64,000 nucleotides of DNA from Delphinus delphis (Eukaryota; Chordata; Mammalia; Artiodactyla; Delphinidae). Location of the stretch: positions 40,449,380 through 40,513,379 of the forward strand of contig NC_082700.1 in assembly GCF_949987515.2 (NCBI RefSeq). Reading direction: 5' to 3'. Shown one piece after another: positions 35,496-48,885 of this stretch; position 1 is the first letter of the stretch, and the number at the start of each line of letters is the position of its first letter. The notes under the pieces were generated by a model that saw nothing but the letters and a program-made list of their open reading frames with translations, did no database searches and was not told where the DNA came from. A program made the position numbers and the translations under genes.

Positions 35496-36283
35496 AAATT
35501 AAAATTCCTGATGTGCATAAGTAAGGGTTTCTCCATCCCAGGGTCCAGAAGCAAACATCATTGATAGTTCAGCACAGTTTTCAGATATTTTGCAATGTGT
35601 TTGAAGCATAAACATGGACACAGGTAATTAGAAGACACGACACTGAATGCTCTACATTATCCTCTCACTTGAAATATATCATGAACATTCTTTTTCTATT
35701 TTAGAATATACAAAACTTTATGTTTGATAAATATTGCATATCATTCCATAGTCTGGGATTATTCTGATTCAAAGATTCCTCAGTTGATGGACATTTAAAA
35801 AGCCTATATTTTATCTCTCTTGCTAATATTGTAGTGTTATATATGGTTATATTTATTTCGTTGGCTACCTGTGTATTTCTGAAGGGCTTTTTAAGATCAA
35901 GTAATGTGCATTCTAAGCTTTTATTATGTACTGACAAAACTCTTTCCAAAAATTTCAACTATATATGGGTCTTTTCCAAGACCTTACAGAACTCCTTGAG
36001 CCTATCCTAGGACCCATTTCTGTTATAAACTAGTCCCACAGTATATTACTTACCTCTGCCATCCTTAATGGTTTGGTATCTTATAGGGAAGTACTCATTA
36101 TTGTTTTTTATATTTTTCAAAATATTTTACCTAACAAACTTTATAATAAACTTATCAGCATCCCTAAAACCTTCTCAATGGTATACCAGTTCAAAAACTA
36201 TTTATTATCTTGTCAAATTGAAAATTCCCTTCTGGGAATTCCTAACTTAAACATGGGCCTGAGATCTGGAGGTAGAGTAGATA

Positions 36284-36333
36284 TCCAAATAAAGTGGAAA
36301 ACATGATGTCCAAATAAAGTGGAAAACATGATG
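36284..36333. repeat. Perfect tandem duplication, 2 x 25 bp
   Basis: The unit from tccaaataaagtgg to aacatgatg occurs twice, head to tail, without a mismatch. Confidence 0.95.
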
Positions 36334-36641
36334 ATAAAAATCAACTTGATAATAATGGAGAAAAAGAAACCCAGAAAACTGTGGGTGTCTGATGGCATCA
36401 TTTATAGCTAAACTCACCCAGAAACTAGTTACTGTCAGAATTCTCTTTACATGAAAAATATGCTCCTTGTCCTCTCTTTCTGATAATTATTATTATTTTT
36501 TTAAATTTGTAATCAGACACATAAAAAAGGTACGAAATCTCTCTGAAGTGGTGGAATTTGAATGCACAACTTGAATAAAGTGACAGAATAATATAGGCAT
36601 ATAACAACAGATGGCAAATACAAATATTCTAATGAATAAAT

Positions 36642-36697
36642 TGTCTTCAGTGCCTTTGATCAAAATGAGTGTCTTCAGTGTCTTCGATCAAAAAGAA
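36642..36697. repeat. Imperfect tandem duplication, 2 x 28 bp
   Basis: The unit tgtcttcagtg...gatcaaaa is repeated in tandem with a few substitutions. Confidence 0.85.
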
Positions 36698-36699
36698 GG

Positions 36700-37430
36700 G
36701 CTTTGGGAGTGAGAAGGAACAACTGAGGGGGTATGTAGGAAGGATAAAATAGACAAGAGCCTATTTTAGGATTTCATGTAATTTTTAGTTAATGAGAAAC
36801 CTTGGAAGGTTTTGAGCAGGTGAGACATTGATGAGATTTTCATTTTTACTATTATATTGGCCTTCTCTGAAGAGAGCTCTCTGAAGGATATAGAAATAAA
36901 AACAGCAGATCAGTTCTTTTACAAGGTTCTTTTCAGTAATCTCAACAAGAGTTAATGTTGTGTGGGTCTGGGTATCTGTTGAGGTATTGAGAAATGATGG
37001 AGTTCAGGATATGTTCTTCAATACGACCAGATGAGGAATTGGAGTAAAAGGTGTGACAAAGAGGGACTGGCACCAAGACTCTAAAATTGTAGTTTCAAGC
37101 ATCTAAATAAGTGATGAAGATAATCTGGAAATATATTTTGGGGGAAAGAATGAAATAAAGTAATGTGAATTTTGCAAAAACAGAGAAGTTTGATATATCT
37201 ACCTGACACTCAAATTAAGATGATGAGTAGGCCATTGGATATATGAGTCTGGAATTCAGGAGGCAATTTATTTAAAGCCATGTGCTTTCTATATCTCACA
37301 GGCAGTGGCATTAGATACAGAATAGAAGCAAGCACAGCCCAAGAGATAGCCATTTTTTAGAGGTCAGGAATAGAAACAAAAAGAGAGGATTCATTAAGGA
37401 GAATGAGAAAAAGCAACCATGTCTCCAGGA
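36700..37430 (-). mobile_element. Old L2-like LINE fragment, antisense
   Basis: Diverged reverse-complement L2-type wording: ttggaaggttttgagcaggt near 36802, then gatgagtaggccattggata and tatgagtctggaattcagga near 37220-37260, then aaagccatgtgc. The same family is at 45.4-46.2 kb. No frame survives. Confidence 0.6.
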
Positions 37431-39284
37431 AAAAAAGTGTATTTAATTAAAAAATCAAGCAAAAAACCTCATCATGAAAAATTTATTTAGCACAATATAG
37501 GAAAAACAACAATAATAAAGTTTTAAACTTATTGGTTACATCTTAGGACATATTCCAAATATCTAATTGTTCAAGCTGAAGACAACACGTGGATCTGCCT
37601 TCTAAAGTTGTTCAACATCAGACTCCAACAACACTGGAGTTACGAGAGTATGAACCAAACATTTCTTTTTTCAATTTTAATTATGTTAAACATTAAGAAA
37701 GAACACAATAGCTAAAAGCAAGATATGTTTGTAAATTATATAGTGCAAGGAAAAAGTTTGATATTTGAAAGAAGATTGAAGATACGTGAAGTATGATAAT
37801 ACATGAAATGTAAAATAATAGGTAATTTACATAAGTTAAATACACAACTCAAAATACATCACCTATTCCAAAGGAGATTCGAACTTATGAATTTTCCAAA
37901 TAACCAGAGATTGGAAAGAATTAACAAAAACATTCTTTCTGTGTAAGAAAATTAAGAGAAAAATGAATATTTAAAGTAGACTAGTTCATTTTAAGGTATT
38001 CCTCAAATAAGAATTATTAAAATAAGTAGTCTCAGTCAAGGTTCTTGGTTGCAAGATACACACCTTACTCTGCAAATATTAAGTAATAATTATATATATA
38101 TATAATTATTATAATTGTAACTATTTATATGAAGGCTATTAGGAGCCAACAAAATCCTCAGAAAGCTGGAGGTCTGAAAAATATGCTGGGAAAAAATAAT
38201 TTTGAAATGTTTTATAAGCAGCTGTTATTACAAAGGGCTGCCTCTGGAACAGCTTAATCCACCATCATTCAAAATTCCAAAATTTCCTGAATTATTTCCA
38301 ATTGTCTGAGTCTCAAACATTTGTTCTCCTCCCAGAGCTATGCCAGAGCAGGGAGAGAGGGTAATCATCCTCATGTGTTTCTGCAGTGCAAGGCAAAAAT
38401 ACCATCCTACTCAAATGGAATAAGGGGTGGTATAGAAAGGGATTTAGGATTTGATTGATGGATAGCTAAAAAATTAAAAATATTTTCTACAATCATTCAG
38501 ACAGCAGAGAGAGAATTATATATATACTTCAGTGTCAGTCATGGAGGGCTAAGTTATAATTCAGTAACAACAATAGCAAGAAATAAAACAAAGTCTTATT
38601 TCTCATATATTGCTTTTACAGTGATTTTCCTGCAAGAATTTAGGCTTATGAAGTGCTCATCATGTGGAATATTGCCAATCAGCATGGAAGACAGTATACT
38701 TACTATAAAAGACTGACAGTAGTAAGAGTATAAAATATTATATTTTATTTTAAAAAAGGTTGAAACAAGAAATATATTTGAACATTTTTTTCCTGCTAAC
38801 CAATGTCTTGGAAGAGTAAATGCAAGATCTTACATTTCAACATTACAAAGGAAGTAAGATTGTAGTGTTAATTTTATCTTTCTATTTTGATATTTTATAA
38901 AGGCAGAGTTCTAATTTAATGTGAAAATCAGTTGAAAAATAGGAAATCTAATGATTTTTTTTAAAAATTGTCATTATGGCCATGTTTCTTATGGTGTCAA
39001 CCATAGATCACTTGCCTCACAATCATGTTTATCATTTAAACATGCATAGTCATGAGCCCAACTCTAAAACTAGTTAATCATGCTTCTCCAGGAATCAGCA
39101 ATGTTAAAAAGCTGTCCAGATAATTCTTAAACTGACTGAAATCAGTTTAAGAAATTCCCTTTAAGTTGTTCATTTAATTTAAAAAATAATTGTAGTATGA
39201 GTTACAGAGTATTTATACATGCCAAATGAAAGAGAAATCAAGAAATGATATCTATTACTAAAGCCATCATTTTTTTAAAAGGCT
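37431..39284. other. Unassigned AT-rich DNA with palindromes
   Basis: No gene or repeat family was recognised. Bases 38085-38110 are a perfect 26-bp AT palindrome, and 39124-39153 is a 12-bp stem with a 6-base loop. Confidence 0.45.
38085..38110. repeat. Perfect 26-bp AT palindrome
   Basis: It starts aataattatata and is its own reverse complement across all 26 bases. Confidence 0.95.
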
Positions 39285-39900
39285 ATTCTTTTTGGAGCAG
39301 TTTTAGATTCACAGCAAAATTTAGAGGAAGGTACAGAGATTTCCCATATTCCCCTGCCTTCACCCATGCATAGATACCCCATTATCAGCATCCCTCACCA
39401 AACTGGTACATTTCTTGCAATTGATGAACCTACATTGATATATCATAATCACCCAAAGTCCATAGTTTACACTAGAGTTTACTCTTGTCTTGGTGTTGTA
39501 CATTTTATAGGTTTTAATATTTGCATAATGGCATATATCCATCATTATGGTACCATACGTCATGTTGTCACTGCCCTAAAAATCCTCTCTTCTTTACTTA
39601 TTCATTCCGGCCCCTGAACCTAATCCCTGGCAACTGATTTTCCTTGTCTCTATAGTTTTGCCTTTACCAGAGGGTAGTATAGTCAGACTCAATCAATATT
39701 TAACCTTTTCAGATTGGCTTCTTTCATTTAGTATTATGTGTTTAAGTCTCTTTCGTATCTTTTCATGATTTGAAATCTCATTCCCTTTCAACGTTGATAA
39801 TATTCTATTGTCTAGATGTATCCACAAGATATTTATCCAGTCTTCTATTGAAGGACACTTTAGTTGCTCCCAAGTTCCATCAGGTTTTCATGAACAACAA
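39285..39900 (-). mobile_element. Old L1M 3' region, antisense
   Basis: A fairly well-kept old L1 3' end on the minus strand. Plus-strand landmarks in order are gattcacagcaaaatttaga, ccaaactggtacatttcttg, caaagtccatagtttacact, ctgccctaaaaatcctc, agattggcttctttcattta and ttctattgaaggacacttta. No tail or flanking duplication was seen. Confidence 0.85.
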
Positions 39901-40019
39901 AGACAGCTGTGGAAGTAGAGACGTGATACTGGACGGTTGCCTGGGTTTTGGATCTCTGTGTCCTGGCAAAAGAGCCACAGTGTAATTGTGAGAAGTTCAG
40001 ATCAGTAGTCGTGATAACT

Positions 40020-40220
40020 GTGGTCAAACTTGGTTCTCATATTTATTAACTTGTTATCTTGGAACATCTGTTTAAGCTATTTGAGCCTTGGCTGCTTTAT
40101 CTGAAAAATGCAGAAAATATTAACATTTTATCTCCTGTGGTTTTTGAAACTTAAATAAAAATAAGATTTTTGCTTAGAAGACGAGCCATAACATCTCATG
40201 CCTCTGTTAATGTCTTTTAT
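40020..40220 (+). mobile_element. MIR-like SINE, sense
   Basis: Diverged MIR-type blocks: a core near 40075-40140 with gagccttggctgctttatct, then a 3' part with gaaacttaaataaaaataag. The call rests on order more than identity. Confidence 0.5.
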
Positions 40221-43189
40221 TATAGAGTTATTATTAATATTTTTATCAACAAAACTCCTAGTAGTTAAATATAACCTCTGCATTTATGGCAAGCATTTTC
40301 CTATGTTAACACTGACTTGAGTGCCAAAAATGGACATCTGTGATTATTTAAGCCAGAATAAACGTGTTAGACCCTGTGTGTTGGAGTTAGTCCTTCATTT
40401 CTATTCTTTCTGCTGTTATTTTATTATTTTATCTTTTTAATATGCACCTCCAGCAGATCAAGCTTTTAGCTTATAACTGCTTTATGTCCTACATAAACTG
40501 GAGTTTATTCTCTGCTGAAATTGTTTCTTACACAGCAGTGTAGTACATTTCCTAATACACATAATTTTAAAAGGATTAATTATCATTCTGTCACCAATTG
40601 TATGATGTTGCTGATAAGAATTGGTAAAATTATTAAAAGAAACTAACTGAATGTTGAATGAGAAGATAAAAGCTCATGACTGTATAAGCATTGGCAACTC
40701 TTGCTTCATATTGCCTTCATTTAAAAGGAAACAATATATTCCAACTTACAGATATTTTTCTAAGCTAATCTTTTAGTAGATACTGAATTCAAAGTCATTT
40801 CATTAATATGAGTTCAGATGATAATTTGAAATTTATTTTGGTAGGGAAACACCTTTTAGTTAATGATAAAAAATACTTTAGAATACACAGTCACTGAGAG
40901 CATGAGTTATTTAAACAGTTTTAGTCCTTTCATTTTCAGTTGTCAAGCATATTAAACAAAAGTTGTTCTGAATCCTATCACATTAAATAATTTTAATATA
41001 ATTTGCCATTTGATGCATCCATTTTAGAAGATGCTAGTACTTGTATCTATATTATAGCTACCATATTCTGGTACTGAACAATGAAACATGATGGGCCTCT
41101 ATACTTCCTAAGCTACTTTGTCATATATGTTGACAATTATGTGCAATAAAGTAGTATACCAAACAATGACATAGAGTTCAAAGACACATCACTCTAAACA
41201 AGACAGATTTTATGGCAATAGGCCTCTTAGAAGTCAGTAAAAAACATCTGAAGTGTCAAAATATATATACTATTCAATAATGAAATATCCTCTGGAATCA
41301 CTTCATGTGAAAGTAATCCCCAGGAAGGTATCAATTTAAATGAAAAACTAATGAAGAAGTGAAGCTGCTTCAGCTAAGACATATATATATTTTAGAGGAT
41401 TTAATGGTAACTGAGGACATGAATCTGATACAACAAAATCTACAAATATCTCTAGACTGCATGGCCAGGCCTCCTCCTAGTTTAAGTCATAATAAAGCAT
41501 GTATGTTCAAAAGGAATCACAATCTACAGGTTATCCCAGCAGTGCTTTCTGTTTATTTTTAAAATGTATAGTTTAAAAAAAAATATGCGTTTTAAAAACT
41601 GAATTCAAATAGTTCACTCTTGATCAGTTTCTGCTTACCCAAGTGTGAGCCAGTAGCTATTCTATTGTACAGAAATAAATTTGCACCTCAGTGAGGATTC
41701 ACACCTGGTTAGGTAGTCAGGCCAGGTTAAATGGATTTTCCTCAGAGGAGAAAAGACAGTTATTATCATGTTGAATCTGTTCCTACCATTTGAATTGGAA
41801 TCTGAATCAGGGAACTAATCTGAATCAGGGAACTAATAAGGGACACCTGAGAATATCCAAGAAATGAGTTACTTAGATCCTTTTGTTGTATATGCTTATT
41901 TTGGCATTTAAAATGAGTATCCCCCCCCACCAAAAAAAAGAAAGATAAAAATAAATAAAAAACAAAATAAAATGTGTGTCCATATCTTATATTGTATTTA
42001 ATATAGTACAATTAATTAAAAACATATTTAGAGACAAGTTTTTCTTTTCCTTCCTTCTCCTTGTAGTGTTAACCTGAATTGCTAACAATGATATTTCTAA
42101 TGGGTATGGGCTTACGTGTAAAGTTAATTTATAGCTGTAAATCCCCCAATAACCATTCTGTTTTTTCTATGTCAAATTAAAAACAAAAAAATATCCAGAC
42201 TTAGGTAAGGAGAGACTTTCTTTGAAAGGATTATTGCAAAAGAGGAAGGGAGGCTATTTCAATACTGGAAGGGAAGATATGGCAATAGGGAAAACTTTGA
42301 CCATGAGATGACAATCATCACAAAGATCAGGCAGGAAGGAGGTTTTACAGGAAGCAGTAAGCAAGGCTAGAAAGAACCAGACTCAGACAAATGATCAGGA
42401 TATGTCTTTCTTTTTGTCTGCCTATTTTAGGGAGAGACAATAAAGGAAGGGTTGTTCCATGTTCAGTGCTTGCTCAGACAGCATGGACCAAAGTTCAAAG
42501 AACTGGAAGGAGAAAAGTCTGACTAAAATTTGGTAAAATAATATTAGTGAATATTTTTTCCTGATGGGTCAGTGAGGACAAACTGTTCAGTTAATAATTT
42601 ATAAGGCAAAGAATGGGAATTTGGAGGGTCTGTGTCCAGCATTGTCATAAGTAATTAAGGAGCAGGGCAGGAGCATCCATTAGTCATATCTAAACCACAG
42701 GAAAGATGGTGATTCTTTGCATTAAGCCATTTTTCAGGACACAAAAGTGTGGAGAACTTTAAGAAAGTCACTTTACAGTCACTGTATTCCAGGAGCTCAA
42801 AGTTCATGTAACATTAACATTGTCTTCCCCCAGTTTTCCATGCTTTCCAGTCATAGTCTCTTCTCTAATTATAGTATGTAATCTGTACACTATAGATAAT
42901 GTAATTTATAATATAATCTCTGTATTATTTCATTTTAATATAACTTTTGTCTTTAGTAATAAAATTAGTCTATAATTTCTGAGAATGTTTTAAAAGCACT
43001 AGTAAAATGGTGAATCTACTTCTTAACTTTCCTTAGTGCCCTCTTCTTCTTTGTCTCTCACCTCTGTGTCTTAGATCTGACCATAAATTTTCTCACTTGT
43101 TTCACTGCCATGGCTTCTTTATTGTTCTTCCTTCCCCTCAATCTTTTTCATGCTGTGTATCCCAAGTTCAATGTTGTATTTCTGAAATG
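40221..43189. other. Unassigned DNA
   Basis: About 3 kb with no recognised gene. Bases about 42200-42800 are less AT-rich and purine-rich and could be an eroded LTR that I could not name. A perfect 18-bp tandem pair is at 41801-41836. A run of C followed by A at about 41923-41939 is low complexity. Confidence 0.45.
41801..41836. repeat. Perfect tandem duplication, 2 x 18 bp
   Basis: The unit tctgaatcagggaactaa occurs twice head to tail with no mismatch. Confidence 0.95.
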
Positions 43190-43700
43190 CAAAAACTTCC
43201 ATGTAATCTCATGGCCTAAAACAACTTAATGGCTCCTAAGCATGACATGATAAAATCCAAATCCCATCTGAATTATATAATTGATTATTTAAGATGTGGC
43301 CCATCTCAAGATTTCCAGTCTCCTCTTCATTATTACCTGCAGCTTTCATTCTGGGTGCCACTATAATAAAATACTACAAACAACAATTGAACATGTGAAA
43401 CTCTTCTGTTACTGCTGCATGTAGTAGTCACTTGTCCTATAATGATTTCCTCTCTCATGGAGAATTCCTGTGTTTCTTTTAAATTTGACTTAAGTTTCAT
43501 CTCATTTGCAAGCTTTGTCTGGAAAATTCCATGACATTTAGAGGTTTCTTCTGTACCCTCACGTCACTTTGAGGCACACTATCATTAAACCGGTTTTCAT
43601 CCTGTATTGTAATATCCCAAGAAATTCTAAGTACATTTATGTAAGAAGCAGTGTCTTTTTATTTGTTTCTATTGTCTAAGAGAATTGTCAGTACATAACT
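43190..43700 (+). mobile_element. L2 LINE 3' region, sense
   Basis: Plus-strand order follows the L2 3' end: cttaatggctcctaagcatg, ataaaatccaaatcccat, then the region near 43310-43520 ending in acttaagtttcatctcattt. A degraded tail near 43650-43690 has atttgtttctattgtctaag. Confidence 0.7.
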
Positions 43701-45362
43701 GAAAATCAACTCATATTTTTTTTAATGAAGGAAAGAGATAAGCCTCTATATTTTCCCTGAAGATTATCAGAAACAGATCTTTTATAGTTTCCCCAAATAT
43801 AACATTTTATAGTGCAGAAAGAAAAATAAATAATCTTCATTATGCCCCCGAAAATTATTTCCTTCTTTATTTTCTATTGTTCACTTGCATGAAAATTGAG
43901 GGTGGCTATGGGGAATGCTCATATTCACAAAAATAAAAATAAAAAATAATATTAGCTTTTCAAATTTTTTTTTCTGTACTAACTCTCATTTTTCATTCCT
44001 CAAAATTCTACTGAATATCACTTTAAACATTTTGGTCTCCATATCTCATGTACATTTTTAAAGGATATTTCTAAAACCTAGGTGTAGCACATTTGTATTA
44101 TTTTGACTAATGAAGACTGATTTGGAAAGATTAGTGTCAAAGCTTTGAAATGTCACAAAGGTCATTTTCTTCATGACTATGAAATGATAATTTTTCTTCA
44201 CCCGTGTTTCACGTAAATTGCTATTCTACATTGACCTATCTTTTTCATGCAATGTATAAATTATATTTTGCTCCTGAATTCCATCAATTTTCATTTGTCG
44301 TGTTGAAACTGCATACTGACTTAAGTACTTTCGTTTATGAAATTTATCTTATAAATACGGAATTTCATTTTGTGATACAGATTATAACGAACCTTATTTT
44401 CCAGCCATATACAAATTTGAGAAAATATGCTTTTCACTTAGAAATATAATGAAGAAAATAGATCCTGTTTATTAATAAGAAAATGAAAATACAAATTCCT
44501 TCAATGTAAGACTGTGTTAATTGTATGATTCATACTAGCATTGATTATGTGACTTATATACTAAATAAGAAAACATGTGGATTAATCTCACAAACTTATT
44601 AAAAATTACGTTTTGTCTTCTCTACAGTAGTTTTATAATTACATGAAATTAGTTTGATGTAATACCTTTTCATGTTAATATTTAGAGGAGAAATTTAAGC
44701 CATCAAAACTAGTTTTTTCTTCTTAACATATTTTTTGCTGAAATAGTAGTAACTGAATTAGTACAAGGGAAAATATTGATCTCCTTTGTGTCTCACTTGT
44801 TTTATATTGAGACTAGAACTACATGGTCATAACTCATGATAAGTTTTTAAATTTCCTTATAGGTCTCAGATACTAAATGCAAAGTGTGAATATATTCTTA
44901 AAATTAGAGTTATAGCATAACTATTTCTTAAAACATTTGAAACTGATTTAAAATGTGTACATTGTATAAATTTTGTTGTTGTTTAGGAAGATGTAATGTT
45001 TAGGAAGTTGCAGTGTGTTGTTTAGTTGTTTAGGAAGATGTAGTGTGTCTTTAGAAACAATATTTTGACATTGTGACAAGGTAGAAATAATTTTTGTAAT
45101 AGAAAAGGAAAACTATGCAGTATGTCTAAAAGTAGTCAAAATTACAGAATGTGTTTTTTCATAAAATACATTTGCAGTGTCTTTTTTTTTATTTTGTATT
45201 TACCTTCAGCACAGATTGGCAAGTATTTTGCCATATGAACAAATTTGAATGACAGGTGTATAAAAGCAGTAGCTGTAAATTGATTTTTAAAATAACATCA
45301 TCTATGACACACACAAAGGGTAAGAATAAATCAAGGCAGTAAACTATTCATCTCTATTGTTA
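43701..45362. other. Unassigned AT-rich DNA
   Basis: No gene or repeat family was recognised. A cluster of imperfect tandem copies containing tttaggaag lies at about 44974-45048. Confidence 0.45.
44974..45048. repeat. Imperfect minisatellite (gtttaggaagatgtag units)
   Basis: Three imperfect copies of a 20-30 bp unit containing gtttaggaagatgta or a variant, next to GTT repeats. Confidence 0.8.
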
Positions 45363-46250
45363 TGTATTCAACATGTATTTATTGTGTGCTTTCTATATTC
45401 TGAGTACTATGCTGGACAGCAGACATTAAAGTTGAATAATGCAAGGATTATGCACACAAGTTGTTAAGGTAACTTAAAATAAATCTGCTACCCTTTTGGG
45501 AGGTTGGAAAAGGGTTCACAGAAACAGTATTGTTTGGAATTCAGTTATAAAGTATCAGAAGGAGACAACTATACATAGAGGATAGAAAATCATTCAGAGC
45601 AGATAGAACAGAATGTACAAACTCTTGATAATATGAAATATCCTGATCCAGGCTGGGAATTCAACAGTTGCCTATCACTGGAGTGCATTGTGGAGGAACA
45701 GGGCAAATGTAGCTAAGGACCAGACTGTGAAGAACAATAATTGCTAAGTTAAGGTATTAAAAATTTATTAGTAAAAATAGTCTTTTTATTTTAAAATTGA
45801 ACCTCTCTGACCATGAGAGTCACATACTAATAACAAGTGTCTGACTCTCTTTGTCAGATTAAGATTGTAGAAGAATGTATCACATTATTTAGGAGACAGA
45901 CTTGAGAAGAATAAATTGAATGTAGAGAGAGGATTTAGGAAGTTCTTACAATAGTACATGTGAGAAGTAATATTCACATGAAGCTATCCATGGTAAGGGA
46001 AAGGAAAGAAAGATATGAGAGATGTTAAAGTACTAAGACACACTGAACTTGACTGATTGGTTAGGGTATTTGTGATTGAGAGAGAAAATCATATTTGTAT
46101 TGGCTTCTAATTTTCTGGATCTTGTGACTGGGCAAAAGGAGATGTTATCCACAAGGACACAGAACATAGAAAGAAAAAGGACTTGGGAACCAGATGATTT
46201 TTAGATGGAAGCACTTTTGTAGTCTCAATCATATATAAGTCTATTATATT
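45363..46250 (-). mobile_element. L2-like LINE, long antisense fragment
   Basis: It begins with the reversed L2 tail (tgtattcaacatgtatttat). It continues through blocks near 45500-45720 (including gtgcattgtggaggaacagg) to 45900-46160 (gaggatttaggaagttctta). This is the longest L2-like stretch in the window. All frames are closed. Confidence 0.6.
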
Positions 46251-46795
46251 ACAAGGTAGAGTTATGATGAGTTGCATATAATCACTTTGAATTTAAGATG
46301 TAAAAATACGCATTCATGCTAACATTTTTAGTAAATACGGCTTTAAAGCATAATTTCAAGCATTTCTGAAAATTGTGTGAATTTCATGTACTTTGCCCAT
46401 GAAAGAGACCAGAAATGAATAAAAGGTCAAATTTTATGTTAAAAGATGTTAATACAAGCTAAATAATTTTAACACCATCATTATAATTAGCAGAATTAAG
46501 TATTCATATTTCCAATTATATGTTGGGAAAATGAGAGGTGATTATTACCTCTCATTTGACCTAGAAAACCATAATTATCTTGAATCAAAAGTTCCCTGGG
46601 ATATAATTTATCCATTATGTTGGTCAGTTGGTGTTTGAACTAAGCACTGAGAATGTCTCTGAAAAAGAAGTTACTTCTTTATGCCTCTAAATCCTAGAAT
46701 TACGGATAGAAGTTGTAGAATTGAAAGCAATACCTAGTGCTATTAACATTTTGAGAGGAGAAAGAATGTTTGCATGATACACTTACTTCAATCAG
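46251..46795. other. Unassigned AT-rich DNA
   Basis: No gene or repeat family recognised. Confidence 0.45.
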
Positions 46796-46985
46796 GATAA
46801 TTTGTCTGTAAACAACTGAACACAAATACATGTGGCTTAGATAATGTGTACATAGTGTATCTCATTTAATAAGAATTTTGAAAATTAGGCAACTTTTCAG
46901 CTCTCCACTGTTCTGTTCTCAGAATCTTGACTTCTGTCCTCAGATTTGCCTTTCTGAACTTAAGATGGCTGCCACATCTTCAAGT
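46796..46985. mobile_element. Old interspersed repeat remnant, probably DNA transposon
   Basis: Blocks gtctgtaaacaactgaacac, ttgacttctgtcctcag and ttaagatggctgccacatct follow a mammal-wide repeat I have seen but cannot name with certainty. It ends just before the L1 composite. Confidence 0.35.
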
Positions 46986-47924
46986 TGTATAACCCCAAAG
47001 AGAGACATGAAGAAAAAGGTCTTGGAAAGAGGAACCAAGATGGTGGAGTAGAGGATGTGCTCTCACTCCCTCTTGTGAGAACACCAGAATCACAGCTAGC
47101 TGCTGGACAATGACCGACAGGAAGACACTGGAACTCACCAAAAAAATACCCCATATCCAAAGACAAAGGAGAAGCCACAATGAGATGGTAGGTGGGGCGC
47201 AATCACAGTAAAATCAAATTCCATAACTGGTTGGGGGGGACTCACAGACTGGCAAACACTTATACCACAGAAGTTCACCCACCAGAGTGAAGGTTCTGAG
47301 ACCCACTTCAGGCTTCCCAACCTGGGGGTCCGGCAATGGGAGGAGGAATTCCTAGAGAATCAGGCTTTGAAGCTTAGTGGGAATTGATTGCAGGACTTTG
47401 ACAGGACTGGGGGAAACAAAGACTCCACTCTTGGAGGGCACACACAAAGTAGTGTGCACATCGGGACCCAGGGGAAGGAGCAGTGACCCTGGGGGAGACT
47501 GAACCAGACATACCTGCTAGTGTTGGAGGGTCTCCTGCAGAGGCGGTGGAGGGGGGGGGGGTTCTGTTTCACTGTGAGGACAAGGACACTGGCAGTAGAA
47601 GTTCTGGGAAATACTCCTTGCCCTGATGCCTCCCACAGTCTTGTCATTAGCCTCACTAAAGAGTCCAGGTAGACTACAGGGTTGGGTTGCCTCAGGCCAA
47701 AAGTTCAACAGGGAGAGAACCCAGCCCCATCATCAACAATAAAATGGATTAAAGTTTTACTGAGCAATGTCCACCAGAGCAACAGTCAGCTCTACCCACC
47801 ACCAGTCCCTCCCATCAAGCCTCTTAGATAGCCTCATCCACCAGAGGGTAGACAGCAGAAGCAAGAAGAACTACAATCCTGTAGCCTGTGGAACAAAAAC
47901 CACATTCCTAGAAAGACAGACAAG

Positions 47925-48827
47925 ATGAAAAGGCAGAGGGCTATATACCAGATGAAGGAACAAGATAAACACCCAGAAAAACAACTAAATGAAGTGGAGA
48001 TAGGCAACCTATCAGAAAAAGAATTCAGAATAATGATAGTGAAGATGATCCAGGTCCTCAGAAAAAGAATGGAGGTAAAGATCGAGAAGATGCAAGAAAT
48101 GTTTAACAAAGACCTAGGAGAATTAAAAAACAAACAAACAAACAGAGATGAACAATACAATCACTGAAATGAAAACTACACTAGAGAGAATCAATAGCAG
48201 AATAACTGAGGCAGAAGAACTGATAAGTGACCTGGAAGACAAAATGGTGGAATTCACTGCTGGGGAACAGAATAAAGAAAAAATGAAAAGAAATGAAGAC
48301 AGCCTAAGAGACCTCTGGGACAACATTAAATGCAACAACATTCACTTTATAGGGGTCCAAGAAGGAGAAGAGAGAGAGAAAGGACCTGAGAAAATATTTG
48401 AACAGATTATAGTCAAAAACTTCCTTAACATGGGAAAGGAAATAGCCACCCAAGTCCAGGAAGCACAGAGAGTCCCATACAGGATAAACCCAAGGAGAAA
48501 CATGCCGAGACACATAGTAATCAAACTGGCAAAAGTTAAAGACAAAGAAAAATTATTAAAAGCAGCAAGGGAAAAATGACAAATAATATACAAGGGAACT
48601 CCCATAAGGTTAACAGCTGATTTCTCAGCAGAAACTCTACAAGCCAGAAGAGAGTGATATGATATAGTTAAAGTGATGAAAGGGAAGAAGCTACAACCAA
48701 ATTACTCTACCCAGCAAGGATCTCATTCAGATTTAATGGAGAAATCAAAAGCTTTACAGACAAGCAAAAGCTAAGAGAATTGACCACCAAACCAGCTCTA
48801 CAACAAAAGCTAAGGGAACTTTTCTAA
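47925..48827 (+). pseudogene. L1 ORF1, frameshifted
   Basis: The leader MKRQRAIYQMKEQDKHPEK and the start of the coiled coil run in one frame to about 48167. An (AAAC)n expansion at about 48127-48141 shifts the frame. The coiled-coil end and RRM region continue at 48148-48579 (RINSRITEAEELISDLEDK, NIHFIGVQEGEE, RRNMPRHIVIKL). A TGA at about 48577 then ends the second frame. The C-terminal part up to 48827 is degraded. The protein is the L1 RNA-binding chaperone, here inactive. Confidence 0.9.
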
Positions 48828-48885
48828 GTGGGAAACACAAGAGAAGAAAATGACCTACAAAAACAAACCTAAAATAATTAAGAAA

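Larger units (their letters stand above)
35496..36699. other. Mostly unassigned DNA; possible old L1 fossil and two short tandem duplications
   Basis: Bases about 35700-35960 carry a tgatggacatttaaaaagcc block that may be a very old antisense L1 fragment. Two short tandem duplications are listed separately. No gene was recognised. Confidence 0.4.

Noticed and set aside
39124..39153. 12-bp hairpin as a microRNA precursor
   Set aside because: The stem is too short for a microRNA precursor and such stems are expected by chance in AT-rich DNA of this length.
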